Positions 34,215-42,657 of a stretch of DNA of 64,000 bases are shown here, one piece after another. Every line of letters begins with the position of its first letter. Position 1 is the first letter of the stretch. The notes below the pieces were generated by a model that did not search any database, had not been told where the DNA came from, and saw only the letters and a list, made by a program, of their open reading frames with translations. Position numbers and translations under genes: made by a program. Origin of the DNA: Myxococcaceae bacterium (GTDB lineage Bacteria > Myxococcota > Myxococcia > Myxococcales > Myxococcaceae). The stretch is from NCBI GenBank assembly GCA_016793095.1, contig JAEUJQ010000036.1:28005-92004 (forward strand), written 5' to 3'.

Positions 34215-35609
34215 CTACTTGAGGCGCTCGATGGCGTTCTTCGCGACGTTCGCCTCGGAGCCCGTGGGGTGCTCGTCGAGGTAGCGCTGGTAGTACTCGA
34301 TGGCCTTCGCCTTCTTGCCCTGCGCCTTCTGCACCTCGGCCATGCCCATGATCGCGGGCCCGTACTTGGAGTTGATGCGCAGCGCCTGCTCGAACGAGGC
34401 CTCGGCCTGCAGCATCTGTCCCATGTCGAAGAGCGCGAAGCCGCGGCCGACGACGGGCTCGACCCGATCGGGCTTCAGATCGGCGGCCTTGCCGTAGAAG
34501 TTGAGCGCGGCCTGGGGCTTCTCGGCGTCACGCAGCGCGTCGCCCCGCTCGAGGTAGTAGTCGTACGACTTGCCGGGTGGGGGACCGCCGCCGCTGGCGA
34601 CCGCCTTCACGCCTGCGTCCACCGTCACGCCTGCGTCCACGACGACGCCCGCGTCCACCTCGACCCCTGCGTCCGCTCCTCCGTCCGCGCCGGCGTCAGC
34701 CTGGGCCGCCTCGAGCGCACGCTGGCGGGCCTCGTCTTCGGCCTTCTGCCGCGCGGCCTCCTGCTCGGCCTTCACCCGGGCCTCTTCGGCAGCGGCGGCC
34801 GCGGCGCGCTCCTTCGCCACCCGCTCTGCCTCGGCCTTCGCCTTCTGCTCGGGCTCGTAGAAGCCGAAGTAGTAGCCAGCGCCTCCGCCGATGAGCAGGC
34901 CGCCGAAGATCAGCACGGCCCACTTCATCCCGCCCCCGCCGACGGCCTTCTCGAGCTCCTTCTCGTCGATGGGCTCGGGCGGTGGTGGCGGCCTCGGCAG
35001 GGGCTTCGGTTCGGGTGGCAGCGGCGTGGAGAACGCCGGCCCCTTGATGGTCTCTTTGAGCGGCTCGGGAGGCGGCACGCTCGGCGCTGGCGGCGGCGGC
35101 GGCACCGAGAAGCGGGGCTCTTTCCACGTGTCCGTCAGGCCCTTGCCCTGGTTCGCCAGCACCTGCGGGGTGATGGCGGGCAGGTCGACCTGGCTCGCCC
35201 GGATCGCCTCGTAGGCCCTGCCCTTCGCGGCGTCTTCGACGACCTGGAAGAAGCTGGCCAGCTCGGGGATGTCGCCGAGCCGCTTCCACGTCTCGCCCGT
35301 CAGCGAGATCTCGTCATCACGGGTGACCTTGCCCTCGATGATCCACTTCTGGAGCGTGGTGAGCTCACGGCACAGGTACGTGTTGCCGTTGGGCTGGCGC
35401 ACCCGCCACTCGCGGTGCCCGGCGGTGGGCGGCAGCGGGGCCGAGGCGATCGCCTGGTCCTCGCGCACCGGCAACGTCATCACCAGCGACTTCTTCTTCA
35501 CGCGGAAGACGTGCTGGCACTCCGAACACTTGACGGTCACGCCGTCGTCGGTGACGCGAGCCTCGTCGAGCTCGTATTCGGACTGACAACGGGGACACCG
35601 GACGTCCAT
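34215..35609 (-). CDS. MJ0042 zinc-ribbon, GYF-like, single-pass membrane TPR protein
   Basis: 464 residues. An N-terminal MJ0042 zinc ribbon (CPRC at 5-8, CSEC around 28-31) is followed by a GYF_2-like domain (residues 65-120, WIIEGKVTRDDEISLTGETW). Then come a Pro-rich linker, one transmembrane helix around residues 227-246, an Ala/Glu-rich coiled coil, a linker with five VDAG-type repeats, and three TPR-like repeats at the C-terminus. This layout is common in myxobacteria and recalls the AgmX/GltJ cytoplasmic sensor modules joined to periplasmic parts. It heads the gatCAB cluster (19-base gap), an association whose meaning is unclear. It is divergent from ftsK. Confidence 0.82.
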   Translation of the reverse strand: MDVRCPRCQSEYELDEARVTDDGVTVKCSECQHVFRVKKKSLVMTLPVREDQAIASAPLPPTAGHREWRVRQPNGNTYLCRELTTLQKWIIEGKVTRDDEISLTGETWKRLGDIPELASFFQVVEDAAKGRAYEAIRASQVDLPAITPQVLANQGKGLTDTWKEPRFSVPPPPPAPSVPPPEPLKETIKGPAFSTPLPPEPKPLPRPPPPPEPIDEKELEKAVGGGGMKWAVLIFGGLLIGGGAGYYFGFYEPEQKAKAEAERVAKERAAAAAAEEARVKAEQEAARQKAEDEARQRALEAAQADAGADGGADAGVEVDAGVVVDAGVTVDAGVKAVASGGGPPPGKSYDYYLERGDALRDAEKPQAALNFYGKAADLKPDRVEPVVGRGFALFDMGQMLQAEASFEQALRINSKYGPAIMGMAEVQKAQGKKAKAIEYYQRYLDEHPTGSEANVAKNAIERLK

Positions 35610-35702
35610 GAGGGCCTCGACCGTAGATCAGGCCTCCGTGCGCCCCAAACGCAACATTCGCGCTCCCCGCCTTTGGGCAGCGGCGAATCGGCGGTCGAAA
35701 AA

Positions 35703-35730
35703 TTGCCCGATCCGACCCCCTCCCTACACT
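35703..35730 (+). promoter_or_regulatory. candidate sigma70-like promoter of ftsK
   Basis: TTGCCC (35703-35708) and TACACT (35725-35730) are 16 bases apart, each matching 4 of 6 consensus bases, and lie 31 bases before ATG 35761. The position would give a leader of about 25 bases. Confidence 0.45.
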
Positions 35731-35760
35731 CCGCAACATCTCGATCCAGAGGTGTTGGTG

Positions 35761-38700
35761 ATGACGGCGAAGCGACCGAAGGAAAAGGCGTTGCTCTCGA
35801 AGCAGGACATCGTGGCGCGCCGGAAGGCCCTCAAAGAGCGGAAGCTGGGCACGTCGAACACGGGTCGCCGCGCGATCGTGGGCGTCTTCGTGCTCGCGGC
35901 GTCGGTGCTGTCGTTCCTCTCGGTGGCCACCTTCGACGCGCACGATCGCATCGGGCCGGGCTTCCGCAACGCCATCGGGCCGGTGGGCCACGCGATCGGC
36001 GAGGCGTTCCGTGGGCTGCTCGGCGTGATGGCGCTCGTGGTGCCCATCGTCGGCTTCTACGCCTCGGGCGTGCTCTTCATCGGCGAGCGCGAGCGCAAGC
36101 GCTGGCCCCAGCTCGTCTCGTTCGGGCTCTTCCTCGTCTCGGGCGCAATCCTCGCGCAGCTCGTCTTCAAGGAGGACGCGAGCTGGGCCCACGCGCCGGG
36201 CGGGTTGGTTGGCCGCGAGCTCGGCGGCGTGATGACGGCGCTCTTCTCGACCGTGGGCACCGTCGTGCTCGTCAGCGCCATCGCCGCGACCGCCGCCATC
36301 GTCGGCACCCAGTTCGCCTTCCTGCGCTTCTGCGGCTGGGCCTGGGACAGATCGCTCGTGCTCGCGGACCGGGCGAAGGCCTGGGCGCTCGCGTTCTGGG
36401 CGCAGCAGCAGCAGCGGCTCGAGGAGCGCAAGCTCGAGGCCGAGAAGGCCCAGGCCGAGGAGGCCGCGTTCCTCGACGAGCTCGAGGCCGAAGAGGCCGA
36501 GCTGGCCGAGCTCGAGGCCGCCGCCGCCGAGGCCGAAGCCGCCGCCGACGAAGCGGAGCGCCTGCACCGCAACGAGGAGGAGGCGCGCGCCCGCGCCATC
36601 GCCGAGAAGGAGAAGCTGCGCATCGAGCGCGAGCGCCTCGCGGTGGAGCGGGAGGCCGCCCGCCTGGCGAAGGAAGCCCTCAAGTCGGCCCGCCTCAACG
36701 AGAAGGAGCGCCGCGCCCAGTCGATCGCCGCCCTGACGCCGGGCCTGCTCGACGAGGTGAAGACCGCCGTCCCCACGCCCACCGACGCCGCGCCAGCGCC
36801 CCTCGCGGGCGATCCGGCGTGGGCCGTGTCCTTCTTCCCCCAGCAGCCGCCTCCGCCGCCGCCCCAGTCGCTGCCGCCCACGCCCGCCGCGCCCTCGCAG
36901 CCGCCGGGCGTCGCCGCGACCCGCCGCGTCCCCACCATCATCGAGCCGCCCGCCATCGGCGCAGTGCCGCCGCCCGCGCCTCCGGTGTCGATCCCGCCGC
37001 ACCCCCTCGAGGCCGCGCTGCTCGCGAACGAGACGAAGGGCGTGTCGCTGCCGCCTGCCCCCGCCGTGCTCGAGTCCATGGGCCCGGCGGCCGCCGCGCA
37101 GCTCGCGGCAGTGGCAGCTCCCGCGGCGACCGGCGCGCTGGCCGTCGGTGCTCAGGTGTCGGCCCTCGCCGCCGCGCCCCCGCACGCGCTGGCGAAGCTG
37201 CCCCTCATCGTCGAGCCCAAGGCGCCGCCGAAGCCGACGAAGGTCGAGAAGAAGCAGTTCGAGTTCAGCGACGGGCGCACGGGCTTCGATCTGCCGCCCC
37301 TCGACATGCTGGACATGAAGAAGAACGAGAAGAAGGCCCTCGACAAAGAGGCCTTCCTCGCCACCGCGGACAAGCTGACCGCCAAGCTGCGCGACTTCGG
37401 CATCGAGGGCGAGGTCGTCGAGATCCGCCCCGGCCCCGTCGTCACCATGTACGAGTTCAAGCCCGCGCCGGGCGTGAAGATCAGCCGCATCGCCTCGTTG
37501 TCAGACGACCTCGCGATGGCCATGGAGGCCATGCGCGTGCGCATCGTCGCGCCCATTCCCGGCAAGGGCGTCGTGGGCATCGAGGTGCCGAACAAGGAAC
37601 GCGAGATGGTGTTCCTCAAGGAGATCGGCGAGCAGGACGCCTTCCAGAAGTCGCAGTCGCGCCTCACGATGTGCCTCGGCAAGGACATCGAGGGCATGCC
37701 GTACATCCTCGATCTCGTGAAGGCGCCGCACCTGCTGATCGCCGGCACCACGGGCTCGGGCAAGTCGGTGTCCGTGAACGCGATGATCATGTCGATCCTG
37801 CTGAAGTCCACCCCCGAGGAGGTGCGCTTCATCATGGTGGACCCGAAGATGCTGGAGCTGTCGATCTACGAGGGCATTCCGCACCTGCTGCTCCCGGTCG
37901 TCACCGATCCGCGCAAGGCGTCGGTCGCGCTCCAGTGGGCCGTGGACGAGATGACGCGGCGCTACAAGCTGCTGGCCGAGGCCGGCGTGCGGAACATCAG
38001 CGGCTACAACCAGCTCATCGAGGCCGACGCGAAGAAGAAGGCCGCCGCGAAGGCCACCGTCGAGGCGAAGGCCACGGTCCTCAAGCCGAAGGACTTGAAG
38101 GCCGAGCCGAAGCCGGCCGAGGCGAAGGCTGCCGAGCCGGTCGAGGTGAAGGCCGAGGAGGCCGCCGTCGCGCCGCCCGTCGTCGCGCCCGTCGAGCCCG
38201 CGCCGAAGAAGAAGAAGCGCAAGCTGCTCATCGTCGACGTCGCCGCCGAAGGGCAGGAGACCCCGTCGCAGGAGAACGTGGTGCCCGCCGACCTGGCGCC
38301 CACGCCCACGCCGGTGGTGGACCTGGGCGTCGCCGCGCCCGCCGCGCCCGCCGAGGAGATCCGCGAGGCGATCGCCGGAGCCACGCTCGAGCAGGCGGTC
38401 GAGGCCGCGAAGACCGAGGCCGAGATCCGCGTGGAGGAGCCGGCCGTCGGCGAAGACGCTCCGAGCGAGCAGGAGGCCGCCGCCCTCGCCGAAGCCGCCG
38501 CCGAGCCGTCACCGGAGCCGCCCGCCGCCGAGGAGCGCCAGAAGCTGCCGTACATCGTCGTCATCATCGACGAGCTGGCCGATCTCATGATGGTGGCCTC
38601 GAAGGAGGTCGAGACGTCCATCGCGCGCCTCGCGCAGATGGCCCGCGCCGCCGGCATTCACCTGATGGTCGCCACCCAGCGCCCGTCCACCGACGTCGTC

Positions 38701-39222
38701 ACCGGCGTCATCAAGGCCAACTTCCCCACGCGCATCAGCTTCATGCTGCGCAGCAAGCCCGACTCGATGACGATCATCGGCACGGTGGGCGCGGAGGCCC
38801 TGCTGGGCATGGGCGACATGCTCATCATGCCGCCGACCAGCGCGCACCTGCAGCGCGTGCACGGCTGCTTCGTCTCGGAGACCGAGATCAAGAAGGTCGT
38901 CGATCACCTCAAGGCGCAGGGCAAGCCCGTCTACGACGAGTCGATCCTCAAGCCGCGTGAGGAGGAGAACGAGGGCGGCGACGACGGCGAGGACGAGCTG
39001 TCGGACGAGCTGTACGACCAGGCGATCGCGATCGTCAGCGAGATGAAGAACGTCTCCATCTCGATGCTGCAGCGGAAGATGCGCATCGGGTACAACCGCG
39101 CGGCGCGCATGATCGAGCGCATGGAGCGCGACGGGGTGGTGGGCCCGGCCGACGGCGCCAAGCCCCGTGAGGTGCTGGTGCGCGGGGTGGGCCAGATGCC
39201 CGGCGCCGGCGCGCCGATGTGA
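35761..39222 (+). CDS. ftsK: DNA translocase FtsK with large insertion in the motor domain
   Basis: 1,153 residues from ATG 35761. Four transmembrane helices (about 38-57, 84-106, 117-135, 157-183) are followed by an Ala/Glu-rich coiled coil (217-340), a Pro-rich linker, and the alpha/beta motor with Walker A GTTGSGKS (662-669) and Walker B IVVIIDELAD (about 931-940). The C-terminal winged-helix gamma domain (DQAIAIVSEMKN, MLQRKMRIGYNRAARMIE) reads KOPS sites in other bacteria. Between the two Walker motifs lies a Lys/Ala/Pro/Glu-rich stretch of about 170 residues (757-928), where other FtsK proteins have about 30. The usual SRTILDQ motif reads SMTIIGT. FtsK pumps DNA at the septum and activates XerCD. 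An upstream in-frame start at 35608 is rejected because it lacks conserved sequence. Confidence 0.96.
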   Translation: MTAKRPKEKALLSKQDIVARRKALKERKLGTSNTGRRAIVGVFVLAASVLSFLSVATFDAHDRIGPGFRNAIGPVGHAIGEAFRGLLGVMALVVPIVGFYASGVLFIGERERKRWPQLVSFGLFLVSGAILAQLVFKEDASWAHAPGGLVGRELGGVMTALFSTVGTVVLVSAIAATAAIVGTQFAFLRFCGWAWDRSLVLADRAKAWALAFWAQQQQRLEERKLEAEKAQAEEAAFLDELEAEEAELAELEAAAAEAEAAADEAERLHRNEEEARARAIAEKEKLRIERERLAVEREAARLAKEALKSARLNEKERRAQSIAALTPGLLDEVKTAVPTPTDAAPAPLAGDPAWAVSFFPQQPPPPPPQSLPPTPAAPSQPPGVAATRRVPTIIEPPAIGAVPPPAPPVSIPPHPLEAALLANETKGVSLPPAPAVLESMGPAAAAQLAAVAAPAATGALAVGAQVSALAAAPPHALAKLPLIVEPKAPPKPTKVEKKQFEFSDGRTGFDLPPLDMLDMKKNEKKALDKEAFLATADKLTAKLRDFGIEGEVVEIRPGPVVTMYEFKPAPGVKISRIASLSDDLAMAMEAMRVRIVAPIPGKGVVGIEVPNKEREMVFLKEIGEQDAFQKSQSRLTMCLGKDIEGMPYILDLVKAPHLLIAGTTGSGKSVSVNAMIMSILLKSTPEEVRFIMVDPKMLELSIYEGIPHLLLPVVTDPRKASVALQWAVDEMTRRYKLLAEAGVRNISGYNQLIEADAKKKAAAKATVEAKATVLKPKDLKAEPKPAEAKAAEPVEVKAEEAAVAPPVVAPVEPAPKKKKRKLLIVDVAAEGQETPSQENVVPADLAPTPTPVVDLGVAAPAAPAEEIREAIAGATLEQAVEAAKTEAEIRVEEPAVGEDAPSEQEAAALAEAAAEPSPEPPAAEERQKLPYIVVIIDELADLMMVASKEVETSIARLAQMARAAGIHLMVATQRPSTDVVTGVIKANFPTRISFMLRSKPDSMTIIGTVGAEALLGMGDMLIMPPTSAHLQRVHGCFVSETEIKKVVDHLKAQGKPVYDESILKPREEENEGGDDGEDELSDELYDQAIAIVSEMKNVSISMLQRKMRIGYNRAARMIERMERDGVVGPADGAKPREVLVRGVGQMPGAGAPM

Positions 39223-39232
39223 CCTCTGAAAA

Positions 39233-39628
39233 GACGCTGGAGCAGCCCTGTAAGCCGGGTTCTGTTCCCGGGTTTCCCCGGGTGGCGAACATTCATCCAG
39301 GGGCGCCGTTGCCGACGCCCTCCTCAGCGAGCAACCCGGGAGCATCGGACGGGCCGCCCGTGTCTTCAGTCGCCTGAAGACGCTCCCCTATTGGCTCTTG
39401 CACCGGGTGGGGTTTGCCGTGCCGCGACTGTCGCCAGCCGCGCGGTGCGCTCTTACCGCACCGTTTCACCCTTCCCTGCCCTCGCGGACAGGAGGTCTGT
39501 TCTCTGTGGCACTTTCCTGCGGCTCACGCCGACTGGCCGTTAGCCAGCACCCTGCCCTGCGGTGCCCGGACTTTCCTCCCGCCACCCCGTCCTGCGATGG
39601 CCGGCGTTCACCCGGGCTGCTCCAGCGA
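39233..39628 (-). ncRNA. rnpB: RNase P RNA, bacterial type A
   Basis: Read on the minus strand, the RNA starts near 39628 with CGCTGGAGCAGCCC and ends near 39233 with its complement GGGCTGCTCCAGCG, which together form helix P1. The universally conserved GGAGGAAAGTCCGGGC (P3/CR I region) follows about 50 bases from the 5' end. The 3' part contains the GAACAGAACCCGGCTTACAG conserved region. The length of about 396 bases fits the ancestral type A form. It is the catalytic RNA that matures tRNA 5' ends. It converges on ftsK with about 10 bases between. Confidence 0.95.
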
Positions 39629-39714
39629 CGCTGCTGGTAGCACATCGACGGCCGAATGAAGTCGCCATGACGTGACAGGGCACACGGGTCCTGTCGGACC
39701 ACACGTCATCGGGG

Positions 39715-39728
39715 TGACACCCGTGTCA
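39715..39728. promoter_or_regulatory. 14-base palindrome (possible operator)
   Basis: TGACAC-CC-GTGTCA is a perfect inverted repeat with a 2-base centre, in the 207-base stretch between rnpB and a short ORF. It could be a dimeric repressor site for rnpB or the small ORF. No further copy was noticed. The rest of the stretch shows no gene. Confidence 0.25.
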
Positions 39729-39835
39729 GCCCCTCCCCAGCCTCATCGTCTGGAAAAGAGCGCGGAAATCCCCGGAAGAGGACGAACGTTCAAGGCTGGC
39801 AAGGCAGTTGCTGAAGGACTGAGCCGAGGTTCCCC

Positions 39836-39964
39836 ATGCGTCAGGTCACCCACACCCGTCGTCCCTCGACCCGCCGGAAGGCACGCCCGATCAAGACCTT
39901 GAGCGCGGCGGCCTGGGCGCAGCTCACCCTCGCCATTCGCCAGCTGGCGCAGGCACCGGCCTGA
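39836..39964 (+). CDS. possible short basic protein (42 residues)
   Basis: ATG 39836 opens a 42-codon frame with GAGG seven bases upstream. The product begins MRQVTHTRRPSTRRKARPIK, very basic, then has an amphipathic Ala/Leu/Gln-rich helix. No family is recognised. It ends 6 bases before the stop of the convergent FYDLN gene. Codon use matches the neighbours, but random ORFs of this size are common in GC-rich DNA. Confidence 0.35.
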   Translation: MRQVTHTRRPSTRRKARPIKTLSAAAWAQLTLAIRQLAQAPA

Positions 39965-39970
39965 AGTGGC

Positions 39971-40234
39971 CTAGTCTTCGTCTGCGACGACCTCTTCCTC
40001 TTCGACCTCGAGCTCGCCCTCTTCGGCCTCGGCCGGCTCCGCTGGCTCCACCGGCTCGATGATCTTCGGCGCGGCCGCCAACCGGCTGCGGCGGCTCTCG
40101 GAGGCGCGCGTGGTGCTGGCCTCCCGCTGATCGGCCCCGCACTTCGGGCAGATCGGGTCAGGCTTCTTCATGTCGTAGAACTTCGTGCTGCACTTGAAGC
40201 ACGTGTACTTGATGCCGAAGTCTTTCGCGGGCAT
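39971..40234 (-). CDS. FYDLN-acid zinc-ribbon protein (TIGR02300-like)
   Basis: 87 residues. Four cysteines, C12, C15, C29 and C32, frame the KFYDMKKPDPICPKCG core typical of the FYDLN-acid family, followed by a highly acidic tail (EEEEVVADED). The family is found in proteobacteria. Its function is unknown; a nucleic-acid or protein-binding zinc ribbon is inferred. Start ATG 40234. Confidence 0.9.
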   Translation of the reverse strand: MPAKDFGIKYTCFKCSTKFYDMKKPDPICPKCGADQREASTTRASESRRSRLAAAPKIIEPVEPAEPAEAEEGELEVEEEEVVADED

Positions 40235-40365
40235 GGGTCAACCCCCTTGCAGTGGGAACCAGAAAACGAGCCGCGCTGCCTAGTGTCGCCACGATTCCAA
40301 GTCAACGGTGGCCGCGTTAGGCTTCCGTCCTACCGTCTTTTTCCCGAAGGGCCGGCTCGTCTCAC

Positions 40366-42075
40366 GTGAACGTCTCCTGCACCAACTGCGGCAAGCGCTA
40401 CGTCTTGTCGGACGACAAGGTCGCCGGAAAGGCGTCGGTCAAGATCCGCTGCAAGCAGTGCCAGAGCCTCATCTCCATCGACGTCGCGTCGGCGGCCGCG
40501 GCCCCGCAGGGCTCACGGCCGTCTGGCGTCATCAGCCCCGTGCAGTCGGGCGCGCAGCCGGTTCAGTCCCGAGGGAGCGGCGCCATCGCGGTGGCTGCCG
40601 TTCAGCAGCCCGCCCGCAGCCCGTGGGAAGACGAGGCCACCCGGGCGCGGCCCTCCCTCGATCTCAACGCGCAGTGGCACGCGATGATCGGCGGCGTTCA
40701 GCAGGGGCCCTTCGACGTCAAGGCCCTGATGGCGAAGGTGAGCGCGGGTGAGGTGACGCTGCGCACCTACCTGTGGAAAGCGGGCATGGCGGACTGGAAG
40801 CGCGCTGCCGACGTCGCCGAGGTCAGCACGCTCTTCGCGGGAGGCAATGGCAGCGCGGCGATCTCCAGCGCCCCGAGCAGACCGGTGACCCGCACGTCGC
40901 AGCCCGTCGCCCGCCGCGATGTCGCGGTCGCCAACGAGATGCCCTCGCCGGAGGTGACGAAGCCCCGCGGCGGGAACGTCGCCGATCCGCTCCCCGCCAG
41001 CCAGCTCGCGCAGCCGATGCCGGCGGCCACCCGGCCCTCGCAGATCACCCGCGCCCAGCCCGCGCCGGCGCCCGTGCAGGCGCAACCGGAGCCGCGACCA
41101 GCACCGCAGCCCGCGCCAGAGCCTGCCCGCGCCGAGCAGCCCCTCAACGATCTGTTCGGAGACATCTCGCAGGAACAGTCGCTGCCGTCCGGCACGTCGG
41201 GGCTGAACCAGGCCCACTCGGAGCCGAACCCGCAGCCGAAGTCCGCCGAGATCGATCCCTTCGCCGCCCTCGGGGATCCCGACGACAAGGAGCTGCCCCC
41301 GCCCGGCGAGGCCACCAAGTTCTTCATCGCCCAGGCGGGCGTGAACAAGCGCAACCCACCCTGGAAGATCGCCCTCTTCGTGGTGAGCCTCGTCGCCCTG
41401 CCGACCGCGGTGCTGTACCTGCTGTCGTCGTTCAAGGTCGTCCAGCTCGAGGTGACGCGCACGACCGACGATGGACAGGTGGTGCAGGAGAGCTTCTTCT
41501 CGGCCGGGGGCGTCTCGGGCCTCAAGGACCTCCTCACCGGCGACGCGAAGCGCAAGAAGGCCGAAGCCGAGCAGCGCGAACGGGAGCGGGCCGAGCGGCA
41601 GCTCGCGCTGGCGAAGGCGAAGCAGAACCCCGCCAACACCCCGACCGCCGACGACGAGCCGAAGCCGAAGCCCAGCGACCCGAAGCTGGCGCTGAGCTAC
41701 GCGGACCTCGAGGATCCCAACAAGCGCACGAAGACGCCTCGTGATCGCGAGCAGGGCACCGGCGGCACGGCCGTCGCGAGCGCGGGCCTGAAGGACGACG
41801 TCGCGGCGAAGGTGGTGGCCGACAACCTCAAGGCCTTCAACCTGTGCATCGAGAACGCGCTGCGCCGGAACCCGAACCTGCAGGTCGGCCCCATCACCGT
41901 CATCCTCACCGTCGGCTCTTCGGGCACCGTCAAGGGCGCCGAGATCACCCCCAGGCAGCACGAGGGGAGCGACTGGGGCGCGTGCATGATGCAGGCGGGC
42001 AAGCGCATCGTGTTCCCCGCGTCCGATGGCGAGACGCAGGTCGAGGTCCCGCTCAAGGTCGGCGTGGGCATGTAA
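40366..42075 (+). CDS. AgmX/GltJ-like protein: zinc ribbon, GYF domain, membrane helix, AgmX/PglI C-terminal domain
   Basis: 569 residues from GTG 40366. An MJ0042 zinc ribbon (C5, C8, C29, C32) is followed by a GYF_2 domain (about 103-157, WHAMIGGVQQGPFDVKALM). Then come a long Pro/Ala/Gln-rich linker, one transmembrane helix (about 339-357), a charged coiled coil, and a C-terminal TonB-like AgmX/PglI domain (about 480-569, IENALRRNP, GTVKGAEITPRQ). In Myxococcus xanthus the same domain order occurs in AgmX/GltJ, which links the cytoplasmic polarity GTPase MglA to the gliding machinery across the envelope. Several paralogues exist per genome, so orthology is not certain. It ends 43 bases before the BMC-P genes on the same strand. 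Confidence 0.82.
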   Translation: MNVSCTNCGKRYVLSDDKVAGKASVKIRCKQCQSLISIDVASAAAAPQGSRPSGVISPVQSGAQPVQSRGSGAIAVAAVQQPARSPWEDEATRARPSLDLNAQWHAMIGGVQQGPFDVKALMAKVSAGEVTLRTYLWKAGMADWKRAADVAEVSTLFAGGNGSAAISSAPSRPVTRTSQPVARRDVAVANEMPSPEVTKPRGGNVADPLPASQLAQPMPAATRPSQITRAQPAPAPVQAQPEPRPAPQPAPEPARAEQPLNDLFGDISQEQSLPSGTSGLNQAHSEPNPQPKSAEIDPFAALGDPDDKELPPPGEATKFFIAQAGVNKRNPPWKIALFVVSLVALPTAVLYLLSSFKVVQLEVTRTTDDGQVVQESFFSAGGVSGLKDLLTGDAKRKKAEAEQRERERAERQLALAKAKQNPANTPTADDEPKPKPSDPKLALSYADLEDPNKRTKTPRDREQGTGGTAVASAGLKDDVAAKVVADNLKAFNLCIENALRRNPNLQVGPITVILTVGSSGTVKGAEITPRQHEGSDWGACMMQAGKRIVFPASDGETQVEVPLKVGVGM

Positions 42076-42118
42076 AGCCGTTGCATCGGCCCGCGGCACG
42101 TTCCACAGTGCGCGCGCC

Positions 42119-42382
42119 ATGCACCTCGGCGTCGTCATCGGAACCGTCGTCTGCACGAAGCGCGTGTCGGGCCTCGAGGGGGCCCGGTTCCTCGTGGTGC
42201 AGCCGGTGAACCACGCGAAGAAGCCCTCCGGCCCTGTGGAGGTGGCGGTCGATCGCGCCTCGGCCAGCCCCGGCTCCCTGGTGATGCTCGAGGGCAGCCG
42301 CGAAGCCGCGCTCGCGTGCGACCCCTGGTTCGTGCCGGTGGACAGCGCCATCGTCGGCCTGGTGGACGAGGTGGACGCGTGA
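42119..42382 (+). CDS. BMC-P shell-vertex protein (EutN/CcmL family), first copy
   Basis: 87 residues from ATG 42119; the upstream extension is rejected as an Arg/Ser run. It matches the EutN/CcmL/BMC-P fold: an N-terminal GTVVCTKR strand, the FLVVQPV core and the C-terminal IVGLVDEVD strand. These proteins form pentamers that cap the twelve vertices of bacterial microcompartments. The stop overlaps the next start (GTGA), so the two copies are translationally coupled. No BMC-H or BMC-T gene is in the window. Confidence 0.9.
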   Translation: MHLGVVIGTVVCTKRVSGLEGARFLVVQPVNHAKKPSGPVEVAVDRASASPGSLVMLEGSREAALACDPWFVPVDSAIVGLVDEVDA

Positions 42383-42657
42383 ACCTCTGCCGCGTGCTGG
42401 GCACCGTCGTCTGCACCGAGAAGCTGCCCGTCTTCGAGGGGCGCAAGCTGCTGGTGGTGCAGCCGGTGGACGAGGCGCTCAAGGACAACGGCAACTCCTT
42501 CGTCGCCATCGACAACACGTCGTCGGCCGGCAAGGGCGATCTCGTGCTGGTGCTGGGCGAGGGCAACGGGGTGCGGCAGATCCTCGAAGACAAGATGGCG
42601 GCGGTGCGCCACCTCATCGTGGGCGTCGTCGATCAGGTGAGCGTCGGGAGCGCCTGA
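42379..42657 (+). CDS. BMC-P shell-vertex protein (EutN/CcmL family), second copy
   Basis: 92 residues from GTG 42379, which overlaps the previous stop as GTGA. Family landmarks: [39 protein letters not shown] and the C-terminal IVGVVDQV. The conserved SAGxGDxVLV loop is present here but changed to SPGSLVML in the first copy, so the two are diverged and might occupy different vertices or form mixed pentamers. The stop overlaps the aldolase ATG as TGATG. Confidence 0.92.
   Translation: MNLCRVLGTVVCTEKLPVFEGRKLLVVQPVDEALKDNGNSFVAIDNTSSAGKGDLVLVLGEGNGVRQILEDKMAAVRHLIVGVVDQVSVGSA

Noticed and set aside
35608..35760. N-terminal extension of FtsK from 35608
   Set aside because: Arg/Pro-rich, overlaps the divergent promoter region and covers the candidate -35/-10 boxes; ATG 35761 begins the conserved protein.
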